Assembly (NCBI RefSeq): GCF_036345175.1
Contig: NZ_CP107780.1
Span: 3,100,001 to 3,164,000 of the forward strand
DNA from: Streptomyces sp. NBC_00576
GTDB lineage: Bacteria > Actinomycetota > Actinomycetes > Streptomycetales > Streptomycetaceae
Length of the DNA: 64,000 bases
Reading direction: 5' to 3'
The notes under the pieces were generated by a model. It was not told where the DNA came from, made no database searches, and saw only the letters and a program-made list of their open reading frames with translations. Each line of letters begins with the position of its first letter. Position 1 is the stretch's first letter. Shown here piece by piece: positions 1 to 9,200 of the stretch. A program made the position numbers and the translations under genes.

Positions 1-1063
1 GGGGCAGCTTCCCATCGCCCTGATGCAGGCCGGCGGCTACCTCGCGCAGAACCCGACGATCAGCATCGAACGTTACCGCCGAAGGCTGATAGGCGCGTTG
101 GACAAGGCTCCCGAAGGTGTAGACCCAGAGCGCACCGTCGCCCGGATCTGGCGCCAGACGATTAGCACCCTCACGGAGCGCAACCCTCTGGCAGTCCGCG
201 TCCTGTCCACACTGGCGTGGCTGGCCCCCGATGACATCCCCGTTGGACTGCTGACCCCTATCACCGACGACAGCGACGACCTTCACGAAGCCCTTGGGGT
301 GCTTGCTGTCTACTGCATGGTCTCCCTCACTCAGGACTCGGTGAGCATCCACCGCCTCGTCCAGACCACACTCCGGAACCAGCCGCCCATCGGTGACAGC
401 GCGCCAACCGGCAGGCTAGAGGCCGAACGGCTGCTGAGCGCTGCGGTCGCCCCCCTGGGAGAACCGCCCGACTCTGGCCGGTCCCCCGCCTGGGATCGGC
501 TGTTCCCGCACCTCGTCGCGCTCGCGGCCACCACTCCTGACGGACACGCTGACACCTTTCCCGCCGGACGGTACGCGAGCGCTGCACTCTATCTCCAGGG
601 CCTCGGTCATGACGCCCGCGCCGTTCCGCTGCTCACGGCGGCCCTCGCCCGCTGCGAAGCGCTCGCTGGCGCCGAGCACGAACTCACCATGAAGGTCCGT
701 TCGAACCTGGGCCACGCCTACCACGGAGCTGGGGACTTCGAACGGTCCATCGCCACCCTCGAACCGTTGGTCGCCCAGTGCGCGCAGGTATTCGGCGACT
801 CGCATCCGGGGACGCTCACCGTCGCCGCTAACCTTGCCAACTCGTACCGTGACTACCTGGCCGCGCTCGCCCTGGTCCTGATGATCGTCAGACGCAGCAA
901 GCGCCGGAGGGCTCGTGGTGCTCCCCAAGCGGTTCCTTGCTCACCTGATGCGAAGCCGCCGACCCGTCCGCGACACCATCATGCAGAGCTTCCGCCGGCC
1001 GGTCGGTGGCTGCGGACGAGACGTGCGAGCACATGTGTGTCAAGCATGGAAGCTGTAGCGTGA
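1..1063 (+). pseudogene. NB-ARC/TPR (STAND-type) protein, 5' cut by window, 3' broken
   Basis: The frame is already open at base 2 and reads GQLPIALMQAGGYL, the usual end of an NB-ARC ATPase domain, so the real start lies upstream of the window. A winged-helix-like stretch follows (LSTLAWLAPDDIPV), then tetratricopeptide-type helices (about residues 190-285, for example NLGHAYHGAGDFERSIATLE). The TPR array stops abruptly after NLANSYRDY near base 858. What follows is not TPR but resembles the end of an IS5-family transposase, read first in this frame and then in another. Intact relatives carry more TPR units, so the gene is probably truncated by an insertion and later decay. Such proteins usually act as signalling or defence ATPases that oligomerise on a trigger. 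The family call is from motifs only; the truncation is well supported. Confidence 0.65.
858..990 (+). mobile_element. IS5-family transposase C-terminal remnant
   Basis: Bases 858-898 read LAALALVLMIVRRS in the upstream gene's frame. Bases 909-975 read VVLPKRFLAHLMRSRRPVRD in a different frame. Together they match the typical IS5-type C-terminus (IVRRs...GFVVLPRRWVVERTfaWLmRSRRLvRDYE), with a frameshift between the halves and the WVVERT core degraded. No DDE residues, terminal repeats or other transposase parts are visible, so this is a fossil. It marks where the TPR gene was broken. Confidence 0.5.
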
Positions 1064-1157
1064 GCGCTCGAGCACGGAGGGTTGGATCACATCAACATCC
1101 CCGCGCGCAACGGGTGACCCAGTCCCGAATTCAACAGGCTTTTCGATGGAGGCGCAG

Positions 1158-1559
1158 ATGACCACCAAGGCCACCGGCAGCTATGCGATCACTGGTTGGG
1201 ACGAGAAGCCCTACGCAGAGGAAGCCGAGACCCCGAAACTCACCAAGGCCCATTTCACCAACGCCTTCAGCGGAGACATCGAGGGAGCGGGGTCGGCCGA
1301 GACCCTCATGGTCTACCCCACCGATACGAGCGCGAGCTTCGTCGGTCTGCAGTCCGTCACCGGCACTCTGGGCGGTCGGAAGGGGTCCTTCGTGCTCCAG
1401 TGCGAGGGGACTTGGGAGGGTGGTGTGGCCAGCGCACGGTGGTTTGTGGTGCCGGGGTCGGCGACCGAAGGGCTGGCGGGTCTCACCGGTAAGGGCGGCT
1501 ACACCGCACGCCCCGACGGAAATTGCGATGTCACGCTGGAGTACGACTTCGAGGCGTAA
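1158..1559 (+). CDS. DUF3224 family protein
   Basis: A small soluble protein of 133 residues that reads as a DUF3224 beta-barrel: TGSYAITGWDEKPY near the start, then LVYPT-like and FVGLQSVTGTLGGRKGSFVLQ strands, and a C-terminal GLAGLTGKGGYTA stretch. The family has an allene-oxide-cyclase-like barrel fold and no assigned reaction. The start was placed at 1158 because GGAGG at 1148-1152 gives a good ribosome site, whereas the ATG at 1146 overlaps that site. The gene stands alone: decayed DNA lies upstream and a long inverted repeat follows. No signal peptide or membrane segment is visible. Confidence 0.8.
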   Translation: MTTKATGSYAITGWDEKPYAEEAETPKLTKAHFTNAFSGDIEGAGSAETLMVYPTDTSASFVGLQSVTGTLGGRKGSFVLQCEGTWEGGVASARWFVVPGSATEGLAGLTGKGGYTARPDGNCDVTLEYDFEA

Positions 1560-1577
1560 CAGCCGGGATGACTGACA

Positions 1578-1652
1578 CTGTGGGCTTGATCCAAGGCAGG
1601 GTAGTAAGGGCTCGCAGAGCATTGACCACCCGGCCTTGGATCAAGCCCACAG
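1578..1652. repeat. 20-bp perfect inverted repeat, probable terminator or MITE-like element
   Basis: CTGTGGGCTTGATCCAAGGC at 1578-1597 is the exact reverse complement of 1633-1652. After one mismatch the pairing continues for four more bases (1599-1602 with 1628-1631), leaving a loop of about 25 bases. It sits between the stop of the DUF3224 gene and the end of the convergent DUF1697 gene, so a bidirectional terminator is the simple reading. The long arms and wide loop also fit a small mobile palindrome. Confidence 0.6.
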
Positions 1653-1701
1653 GAAGCGCCGCTAAGAGGTGGTAGGTCGGAGTTCCGCCCACTATTGAGG
1701 G

Positions 1702-2247
1702 TCAGACCGCGCCCTTCTTGGCGGCGTCAAGGATCTTGACGACGGTGTGGAAATAGCGCGTGGTCGCGTCAGGCCCGAGCACACGCTCCTGGAAGCCCTT
1801 CGCGGCAGGCGCCTTGCCGTTGATCAAGTACCAGACGACGAAGGCCTCGTACGGGTTGGCGCGGATGATTTCCATGTCCTTCTTCGGAGAGATCATCGGC
1901 AGCTCCAGCGCCGGATCGATCCGCTCGGTCGCGAACACCACGCAGCACCGCATGTCGTCGGTGACAGAGACCCCTTTGAACGGGTCGAGCGCGATCAGCG
2001 CCTCCAACTCCGGGACCGTCCGCAGGCAGACCGCCACCTCGTAGCCGAGGACGTCCAGCAGGTGCGTGCTGATGGTGTCACCCAGCACCGCCCGGTCGTC
2101 CTCGTCGGATTCGAAGAAGACGTTCCCGCTCTGGATGTAGCTGCGGACCGAGTTGAAGCCCATGCCGCTGAACAGACTGCGCAGATAGTCCATCTTCACC
2201 GAACGGCCAGGAACGTTCATGCCGCGCAGAAACGCGATGTAAAGCAT
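1702..2247 (-). CDS. DUF1697 domain-containing protein
   Basis: A protein of 181 residues beginning MLYIAFLRGMNVPGRSVKM, the hallmark opening of DUF1697 proteins, followed by YIQSGNVFFES and ending in the family-typical TRYFHTVVKIL. These are small cytoplasmic proteins of unknown biochemical role. The reading frame stays open upstream to about 2502, but that stretch is unlike the family and low in conserved character. ATG at 2247 has a GGTGG-type ribosome site just ahead. It is convergent with the DUF3224 gene. The bases between 2248 and 2588 hold no convincing gene. Confidence 0.85.
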   Translation of the reverse strand: MLYIAFLRGMNVPGRSVKMDYLRSLFSGMGFNSVRSYIQSGNVFFESDEDDRAVLGDTISTHLLDVLGYEVAVCLRTVPELEALIALDPFKGVSVTDDMRCCVVFATERIDPALELPMISPKKDMEIIRANPYEAFVVWYLINGKAPAAKGFQERVLGPDATTRYFHTVVKILDAAKKGAV

Positions 2248-2588
2248 CGCCAACCACCTTGTCCGCGGGGAACCTTGGTCTTGGGCCCCGCCAGCATAGC
2301 GACGATCCACAGCCCAGGGTCCGGTTGGTCGAGAGGGGCGGCGGGCTGCGTGCCAGGGCGCTCGGCCAGGCCCCTGGGGTTGCTCCTCCCCACCGCCGAC
2401 CCGGGCGTGGCGACTGCCGCACCCGGGTGGGCGAGTTACCGTCGGCTGCGGCGCCTGCTTGAGCCTGCGCATGTCGAAGCCGCAGGTCAATGCCGTGATC
2501 AAAAGCGACCCGCATGTCCGTCAGGTACAAGGAGACGGCCCGGGGCGGGCCGGCGGTCGACATCATCGATGTGTTGAGGGGGCAGAGG

Positions 2589-3482
2589 TCAGAAGCCGCC
2601 TGCGCGGAACTTGTCGTCGGAGTCGGTGGCCACGGCGGTGACGTTGTAGCGGTCGCCGCCCGCGGCACGGTTGCCCTGGTCGTGGTTGTACTGGAACTTG
2701 AAGACGTAGGTACCGGGGTCCAGCGTGTTCCCCGCCTTCAGTGTCACCACATAGTCCAGCTCCCCGCTGCTCGCTCCCGTGGCCACCGACACCTTGTCCC
2801 CGAGACTGCTCCAGGTCCCGGTGCCGGCGACACCGCCGGTCTGAATGATCTTGATGACCACCTTGAGGCTGCTGAGGGGCTTCGTGGACTTCACGGTGAC
2901 CACGCTCTGGTCCCAGTAGGCGTTGTCGTCGGCCGTGTCTACGCTTCCGTCCGACCACAGGTAGCTGGTCGTCGTGCCCGGCGGGGTGGCCCGGTTCGTC
3001 GGCGAGGAGCTCTGTTCCTCCTTGCTGACGGTCGAGCCGGAGGCTCCTTCGGTGCTGTCGGTCGGGCCGGGGTTCGGAGTCGACGCGGCCGCCCCCGCCC
3101 CCGCACCTGCGCCTGCGCCGCCCGACACCGGCACGTAGACGACCTCGGGGTTCTTCCTGCCGCTGTTCTCCCCCCTGCTGTCCGTCCCGGACGGGGCGGT
3201 CGTCGGCTTCTCAGCGGTGTCGGCGTGTTCCCTCTCCTGCGGTGCCTCCTTGTCCGCCGCGCTGGTCACCTTGTCGGAGTCGCCGGCGCTCCAGTCGATG
3301 GCGGAGACGGCCGAGGCGGACCCGACGATCACCAGGACCGCGGCCGCGGAGCCGCCGACCGCGTTCCAGACCCGGCGGCCGGGCAGGAAGCCCCGCAGCG
3401 GAGTGCGTGCCTTGCGGGCGAACAGATCGGCGAACTCGCCTTCCTGGCGGTCACCTTGCTGGGGGTCGGGCGTGTGCGGCAT
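2589..3482 (-). CDS. Single-pass membrane protein with extracellular beta-rich domain (T7SS-locus associated)
   Basis: A protein of 297 residues: a charged cytoplasmic tail (1-35), one membrane segment near 41-62 (NAVGGSAAAVLVIVGSASAV), a long low-complexity linker rich in Gly, Ala, Ser, Thr and Pro, and a C-terminal beta-rich domain from about residue 165 (SYLWSDGSVDTADDNAYWDQ) to the end. The ATG at 3482 has an AAGGA site upstream. It lies 83 bases downstream of the beta-helix/AAA gene on the same strand, so it is probably the last gene of the toxin-arm operon. I do not recognise a family. The layout suits a membrane-anchored surface or envelope partner of the secretion locus; this role is inference. 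Confidence 0.65.
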   Translation of the reverse strand: MPHTPDPQQGDRQEGEFADLFARKARTPLRGFLPGRRVWNAVGGSAAAVLVIVGSASAVSAIDWSAGDSDKVTSAADKEAPQEREHADTAEKPTTAPSGTDSRGENSGRKNPEVVYVPVSGGAGAGAGAGAAASTPNPGPTDSTEGASGSTVSKEEQSSSPTNRATPPGTTTSYLWSDGSVDTADDNAYWDQSVVTVKSTKPLSSLKVVIKIIQTGGVAGTGTWSSLGDKVSVATGASSGELDYVVTLKAGNTLDPGTYVFKFQYNHDQGNRAAGGDRYNVTAVATDSDDKFRAGGF

Positions 3483-3565
3483 GAGAGTCGGTCCTTACGC
3501 GGGCGTCCGTGGTGGGAAGTCACTGGGTGCTGGGAGTCAGAGGTCTGCAGGTCGGAGGGCTGAGC

Positions 3566-6256
3566 TCACGGTGTCTGCGGGATGTCCTCCGGCCTCAGCG
3601 TCATCACGTCGGACTCCGAGACGTCCGGCAGCTCGGCGACGCGGTACGCCTGACGCTCCGTCATGGCCTGGAACAGCTGGCGCGCGGTACGGCCGTTGCC
3701 GAACCCCCGGTCCCGGGGCATCGCGTCGAAGCGCGCGGTGAGTGCGTCGAGGGCGTCCGGGGCGAGTTCGTACTGGTGCTGTGCGGCCTGGTGCTCCACG
3801 ATGCTGACCAGTTCGGCGCTGCCGTAGTCCTCGAAGAGCAGCGTGCGGTTGAAGCGGGAGGCGAGGCCGGGGTTGGAGCGGACGAACGTCTCCATCTCCT
3901 TGAGGTATCCGGCGACGATCACCACCACGTCGTCGCGATGGTCCTCCATCAGCTTCAGCAGGGTGGCGATCGCCTCCTGGCCGAAGTCGTTCGAGCCGGC
4001 GTACTGGGTGAGGGAGTACGCCTCGTCGATGAACAGCACCCCACCCCGGGCCTGTTGGAAGACGCGTGAGGTCTTCGGGCCGGTGTGGCCGACATACTCG
4101 CCGACCAGGGCGGAGCGGTCGGCCTCGACCAGATGGCCGCGCTCCAGCAGGCCGACGGCGGCCAGGATGCGGCCGTAGAGCCGGGCCACGGTGGTCTTGC
4201 CGGTGCCCGGATTGCCGGTGAAGACGAGGTGGCGGCTGAGCGGAGGCGGTGCCAGGCCCATCTCCTCGCGGCGGCGCACCATCCGCATCAGCTTCACCAG
4301 GGATGAGACGTCCTGCTTGACGCGGTCCAGTCCGGCGAGGCCGTCGAGTTCGGCGAGCAGGTCCTCGATGGTGTCCTCGGGGGGTGCCTCGGTCTCCCGC
4401 GCGGTGGTCTGCGGGTCCGTTCCCGGGCTGCCGGTGGCCGCCAGGGGCTGGTCCGCGCCGGTGGGCAGGGACGGGTTCTTCACGTCCCGTGAAAGGCAGT
4501 CGTCGAACACCGGCCGGGCACCCTTCTCCAGGGCCACGTCCTCCTCGGTGTCCCGGACCAGACAGCCGCGCAGTACGGGTGCGCCGCCGGCCGACACGTG
4601 CAGCGCCGGGAAGGCCGCGCCGTCCCTGCCGGCGCCTGCGAAGACACAGTCCTCGAAGGTGCCGCGGGCCTTCTCCCCGACGAACAGGCTGTTCTTGCCG
4701 GTCCGGGCCACCGTGACGGACCGGACCCGGGGTTCGGCCTGCGGGCCCACCACCAGACCGGAGCCGGCGGCGTCCCGAACCGTGCAGCCCTCGACGCTGG
4801 GTGTGGCGCGCTCCCCGATCACCAGGCCGGCCGTGCCGGTACCGCTGATCCGGCAGTCCCGCAGTACCGGGGTCGTCCCGGTGCCGCAGGAGATCCCGGC
4901 CCGCTCGGCGCCCGTGACGTCGCACTCCTCAAGGACCACCGTCCCCGTCGACTCGGTGGTGATCCCGGCCCGGCCGCGCACCACGGAGAGGCCGCGCATC
5001 CGGGCCTCGGCCGCGCTGTCGATCTGCACCCCGGTCAGTCCACAGTCCGTGATGCGGCCGCCCTCGACGGTGAGGCCGGCTCGGTCGGTGGCCCGGATCC
5101 CGTGCTCCGCCGTGGACGCGATACGGCACGACGTGAGCGTCACCCGGGAGTCGTCGCAGGCGTGCACCGCGCTGAACGAGCAGTCCGTCAGGTCGCCGGC
5201 GGCCATGTGGACCTCGGAACGGTTGCTTGCCAGCAGACCGTTGGCCCGGCTGCCGGTCACCGACGTGCCCTCGGCGGTCAGCCGGGCGGAGCCCCGGGCG
5301 ACCAGACCCGAGCCGTGCGCCCGGTCGACCTGGCAGTCGACCAGCTCCGTGCGGCTCTCGCCGTCCGCGCTCACCCCGGGCCCCGAGCCGTCCCGCAGTC
5401 GGCAGTTCAGCAGCAGGACGTCCCCTGTGCCGGAGACGGCGACCCCGTCAGTGCCGGTGCGCAGGACCTCGCAGCGGGCGAGCAGGACGCCGCCGGCCGT
5501 ACTCTCCCGGTCCGCGCTCCCCCGGTCCGCGGGACGCGGTGAACTGCCGAGTACGCGGATGCCCTCACCGGCCGTCTCCTCCACCCGGCAGTCCAGCGCG
5601 GTGAGGGCCGCCCCGTCCTCCACCAGCAGCCCGCTGCGTCCCGGGCCGGAGATCCGGCAGTCGCGCAGCACGGCCCGGGCGTCGCCCCGTACGCGGACAC
5701 CGGACCCGGTGACCCGCCGTACCGTCAGCTCTGTGGCCTCGGCGGTGGCCCGGGAGGCGATGACGACACCGGTCCCCTGGATGTCCTCGACCACGACCCG
5801 GGTCAGCCGCGCCGAGCCGGTGGTGTTGACGTGCACCGCGGCCAGCCCCGCCCCCGACACCCGGCAGTCCGTCAGGGCGAGCGACGAGTCGCCGCCCGCC
5901 TCGACGCGGCCGCCGGATATCTCACAGGCGTCCAGCTCCAGGTCCCCGGCGCCGACCAGCACGGCGGGCAGCCCCGGGTCCTGTCCGGTCAGGGCGATGC
6001 CCTCGATCCGTACGCCGGGGGCGGCGACCTCCAGTACGGGCCGCCCGGGGGACGCGGCCAGCAGTCGTACGGCGTGCGCCGAGCCGTCCTCGGGCAGCAG
6101 GTGCACCGCGCGGTCGACGAGCAGCTGTTCGACGTACTCGCCCGGGGCGATGCGGATCTCGTCGCCGTCGCGGGCGGCGCGCACGGCGGAGGCGATGCTG
6201 CGGTGCGTGCCGCGGCCCTTGGGGGCGACCCGGTGCACGGTGGAGGTGGGGGTCAC
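3566..6256 (-). CDS. Parallel beta-helix / CbxX-CfxQ AAA+ ATPase fusion (EccA-like)
   Basis: A protein of 896 residues. The first 550 or so residues are a right-handed beta-helix (NosD/pectate-lyase type), with many repeats of the pattern VxxCxIxGxGxxGLxV. The last 300 residues are a CbxX/CfxQ AAA+ domain with Walker A GNPGTGKTTVAR (about 678) and Walker B GVLFIDEAYSL (about 735), the class to which EccA of type VII systems belongs. A conserved tail follows with GFGNGRTARQLF, typical of the family. The start is GTG at 6256, overlapping the TGA of the giant upstream gene (GTGA), so translation is likely coupled. The frame stays open further upstream, but only as a shadow of that gene. A chaperone or disassembly role for exported substrates is inferred from EccA; the beta-helix may be the substrate-binding part. 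Confidence 0.85.
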   Translation of the reverse strand: MTPTSTVHRVAPKGRGTHRSIASAVRAARDGDEIRIAPGEYVEQLLVDRAVHLLPEDGSAHAVRLLAASPGRPVLEVAAPGVRIEGIALTGQDPGLPAVLVGAGDLELDACEISGGRVEAGGDSSLALTDCRVSGAGLAAVHVNTTGSARLTRVVVEDIQGTGVVIASRATAEATELTVRRVTGSGVRVRGDARAVLRDCRISGPGRSGLLVEDGAALTALDCRVEETAGEGIRVLGSSPRPADRGSADRESTAGGVLLARCEVLRTGTDGVAVSGTGDVLLLNCRLRDGSGPGVSADGESRTELVDCQVDRAHGSGLVARGSARLTAEGTSVTGSRANGLLASNRSEVHMAAGDLTDCSFSAVHACDDSRVTLTSCRIASTAEHGIRATDRAGLTVEGGRITDCGLTGVQIDSAAEARMRGLSVVRGRAGITTESTGTVVLEECDVTGAERAGISCGTGTTPVLRDCRISGTGTAGLVIGERATPSVEGCTVRDAAGSGLVVGPQAEPRVRSVTVARTGKNSLFVGEKARGTFEDCVFAGAGRDGAAFPALHVSAGGAPVLRGCLVRDTEEDVALEKGARPVFDDCLSRDVKNPSLPTGADQPLAATGSPGTDPQTTARETEAPPEDTIEDLLAELDGLAGLDRVKQDVSSLVKLMRMVRRREEMGLAPPPLSRHLVFTGNPGTGKTTVARLYGRILAAVGLLERGHLVEADRSALVGEYVGHTGPKTSRVFQQARGGVLFIDEAYSLTQYAGSNDFGQEAIATLLKLMEDHRDDVVVIVAGYLKEMETFVRSNPGLASRFNRTLLFEDYGSAELVSIVEHQAAQHQYELAPDALDALTARFDAMPRDRGFGNGRTARQLFQAMTERQAYRVAELPDVSESDVMTLRPEDIPQTP

Positions 6257-9200
6257 GGGAGGTCCGTTCCGTCGGGGAGGGCGGCCGGGTCGACGGTCAG
6301 CGACTCCGGTGGTGTCGTGGGCGGCGTGGTGGGCGTGCTGCCCGAGGACGGGAAGGCGCGGGACGGCAGGATGTTGGCCGTGTCCTTGTTGTTTAGCCCG
6401 TAGTTGAGGGTGCCCGCGCCTATCCCCTCGGCGGCCTGCCAGATCAGCTCGCCGGGGCCGCCGCGGTGGAAGATCCGCGAGCCCGCGGTGGCGTGCCAGG
6501 TGTACCGGAACAGACCGCTGGTGATGCCCGCGAAGGCCGAACCCGCCGCACCCCAGGCACCCGCTTCGAGGGCGTCGACGCCGGTGCGCTTCTGGCCGTT
6601 CACCCCGAACACGGCCGCGTTGACGGCGTTGTTGACGAATCCGGTGAGCACACCGACTCCCAGGCTGTTGAAGTAGTCGTACGAACCGGAGCGCCAGCGG
6701 GTGGGGTTCTCGTACACGGTCCACTCGCCGTCCCAGTCGTCCTTGGAGGCCAGCGGGTGACGGTTCCAGTCCTGGCCCTGGTCGAGGTTGGTCAGGCCGT
6801 ACTTGAGGTAGCCGAGGCGCGTGGTGTCGTAGGCGATGTTGACGCCGACGCGGATGCCGCCGCCGATGGCGCCGTTGATGGCCGCCCGTTGGAGGGCCGT
6901 GATCGGGTCGAACCTGGTGTTGCCGAGGTCCGCGGTGATGGCGGACACGGCGAAGCTGGTGCCGAACTCGAGCAGATAGCCCATGGTGAAGTCGAGGACG
7001 GCCTTGCGCAGTTGGTGCCGCCACATCGGCATGGAGGCCGAGGAGCCGTCCTCGACACCGGTCCAGATGTCGTGGAACACATCGCGGAACTCGCGGTTGT
7101 AGCCGCGCAGTTCGGTGGTGTAGCCGCGGAAGTCCACCTCGCGCCCGATGAGCCGCCAGCTGCGGTGCCCGTCCAGGCCCACCTCTCCGCCGACCTTGGG
7201 CAGACTGCTGAACTCCGGCAGCTTGGCGCTGTCGAAGGCGGACCAGCGGCCGAAGGCGTCGGTGACCCAGACCCGTCCGGTGAGGGTGCGCTGGGCGACC
7301 AGTCGGCCGTCCTGGTACTCGCGCCACTGGTTCCACAGCGACTCCGACTCCCGGAACCGGCCCTCGGCGCCCTCCACGGGATCCCGGCGGTGGACCACCT
7401 TGCCCATGTCGAACTCCTGCCAGACCTCCCGGTTCACGGTGGCCGACACGTCCGGCTCGAAGTGGCGCGCGGACCGGGCGAGGAGATCGGCCAGCGTGAT
7501 GCGGCCGGGGTCCACGGGTGGTGCGACGGCCGGCTGGTTCACCGTGTACGCGTACTCGCGGACCCGGCCGCCGTCGCGATACCGCACGACGTCGGTGCCG
7601 ATGTGGTCGCTCCAGCGGCCCTTGGCGAGGTCCTGGTAGGTGCGGATGCCCTTCGAGTCGACCGTGCCGTCGGCGCTGATCCGCTGCCAGGACCAGGTGT
7701 CGCCGGACTGCCGGGTGGCGTCGACCCAGACGGTGCCGTCGCCGGTGACGGCGCGCTCCCGGATCGCGGCGCCGCGGTGGCCGTTCTCCAGCCGCTCGAA
7801 GTCGATGAACGAGTCGTCCCAGGTACGGGAGTACAGCGAGCCGCGGTTCTGGATGCGGATGCCCTCCGTGACCTCCCCGTCGGGGCCGGTGGCCTGCCAG
7901 GTCCAATGGTCCTTGCGGGGGTCGCCGTGGGACTCGACGTACAGATCGCCCCAGTGGTCGCGTCGGCCCGTGATCTGGAGCTGGGTGTTCTTGTCCACCC
8001 ACACCCCGGACATGTCGTCGGCGCCGAGGCCGCGTGCCGGGTTCTCGGCCAGGTACTCGCGCACACCGGTGCCCTGCGAGCGCATGGCCAGCAGCTCGTT
8101 CCCTCGGGGGCCCGTGAACACGTCCTCGAAGCTGCCGTCGGCGGCGACATGGCGGGTGCCGGCGGTGCCACTCTTCGTATCCAGCCAGGGCAGTTCGTAC
8201 GGGGCCGCGGAAGCGTTCCACTTCGGGGCGGGCGCCCACTGCTTGGCGTCGCCGACGCTGCGGCCCACCTCGATCACGTTGCCGTTCTCCAGTGTGCGGG
8301 TCTCCCGGACGATCCGGCCGAACCGGTCGATGTCCTGCCAGCTGGTACCGCCGTGCGAGACCAGACGGACGCCGCGCAGCTTGGTGCCGTCGGCGGCGGT
8401 CTCCGTCCACTTGGACACCTGGAACATGGAGTCGCCGGTGCCGAAGTTCCGGAAGAAGCCGTCGAACCGGCCGTGGCCCGCACGCGGGTACCAGGCTGCC
8501 GCCGGGAGTCGCTGGTCGGAGATACGGGTGACATGCAGGGTGCCGCCGTCGGCGAGCTGTGCGAGTTCCTCGGTGAGTTCGTCGACGAAGTCGATCGGTT
8601 TGTTGTTCGGGCCGACGGCGGTGTGCACCAGGGGGTTCGCCCGCATTCCGCCGGGGGCGGGGCCGGACAGCAGCTGGTGTTCCAGGTACTGGCGGGAGCC
8701 GTGGTAACCGTTCAACGGCCATATGTCACCCCGCCGCTGGGCCACGGCATGCTGCCCGGTGGCCGGGTCGAGGTAGGTGTCCTTGTAGCCGATCCGGGTC
8801 CAGGACCACTCGCGGGTGCCGTGCAGTGCCTCGGTGCCGTCCTTGGCGAAACGCGTCCAGACCCAGTCGCCCTTCGCGTTCGTCTCCGCCCGGATCAGAC
8901 CGCCGTCGAGGGCCTTGGTGTAGGTGCGCACGTCGAGGACGTCCACCGGGGCCCAACGGTAGGGAAGCGTGTCGTGGAAGGTCCTGCGGTCGCTGTCGAA
9001 GATCCGCTCCCCGGCCCGCAGCCTGTTCCCGGCCTGGTCGAACTCGGTCCAGCGGGCCCGGCCGAACCGGTCCAGGTCGAGGTGGAGGACATGGCCGTTG
9101 CCGAGGACCTCGCGCTCGAACAGCGTCACCTTGCCCTCGCCGATCAGCCTGAACTGACCGGTGGCCGACTTCTCCACCGTGGCGGTGTCGAAGCGGCCGG

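Noticed and set aside
6257..8722. Upstream extension of the beta-helix/AAA frame
   Set aside because: Arg/Pro-rich shadow inside the giant gene. The GTG at 6256 overlapping the upstream stop is the natural start.
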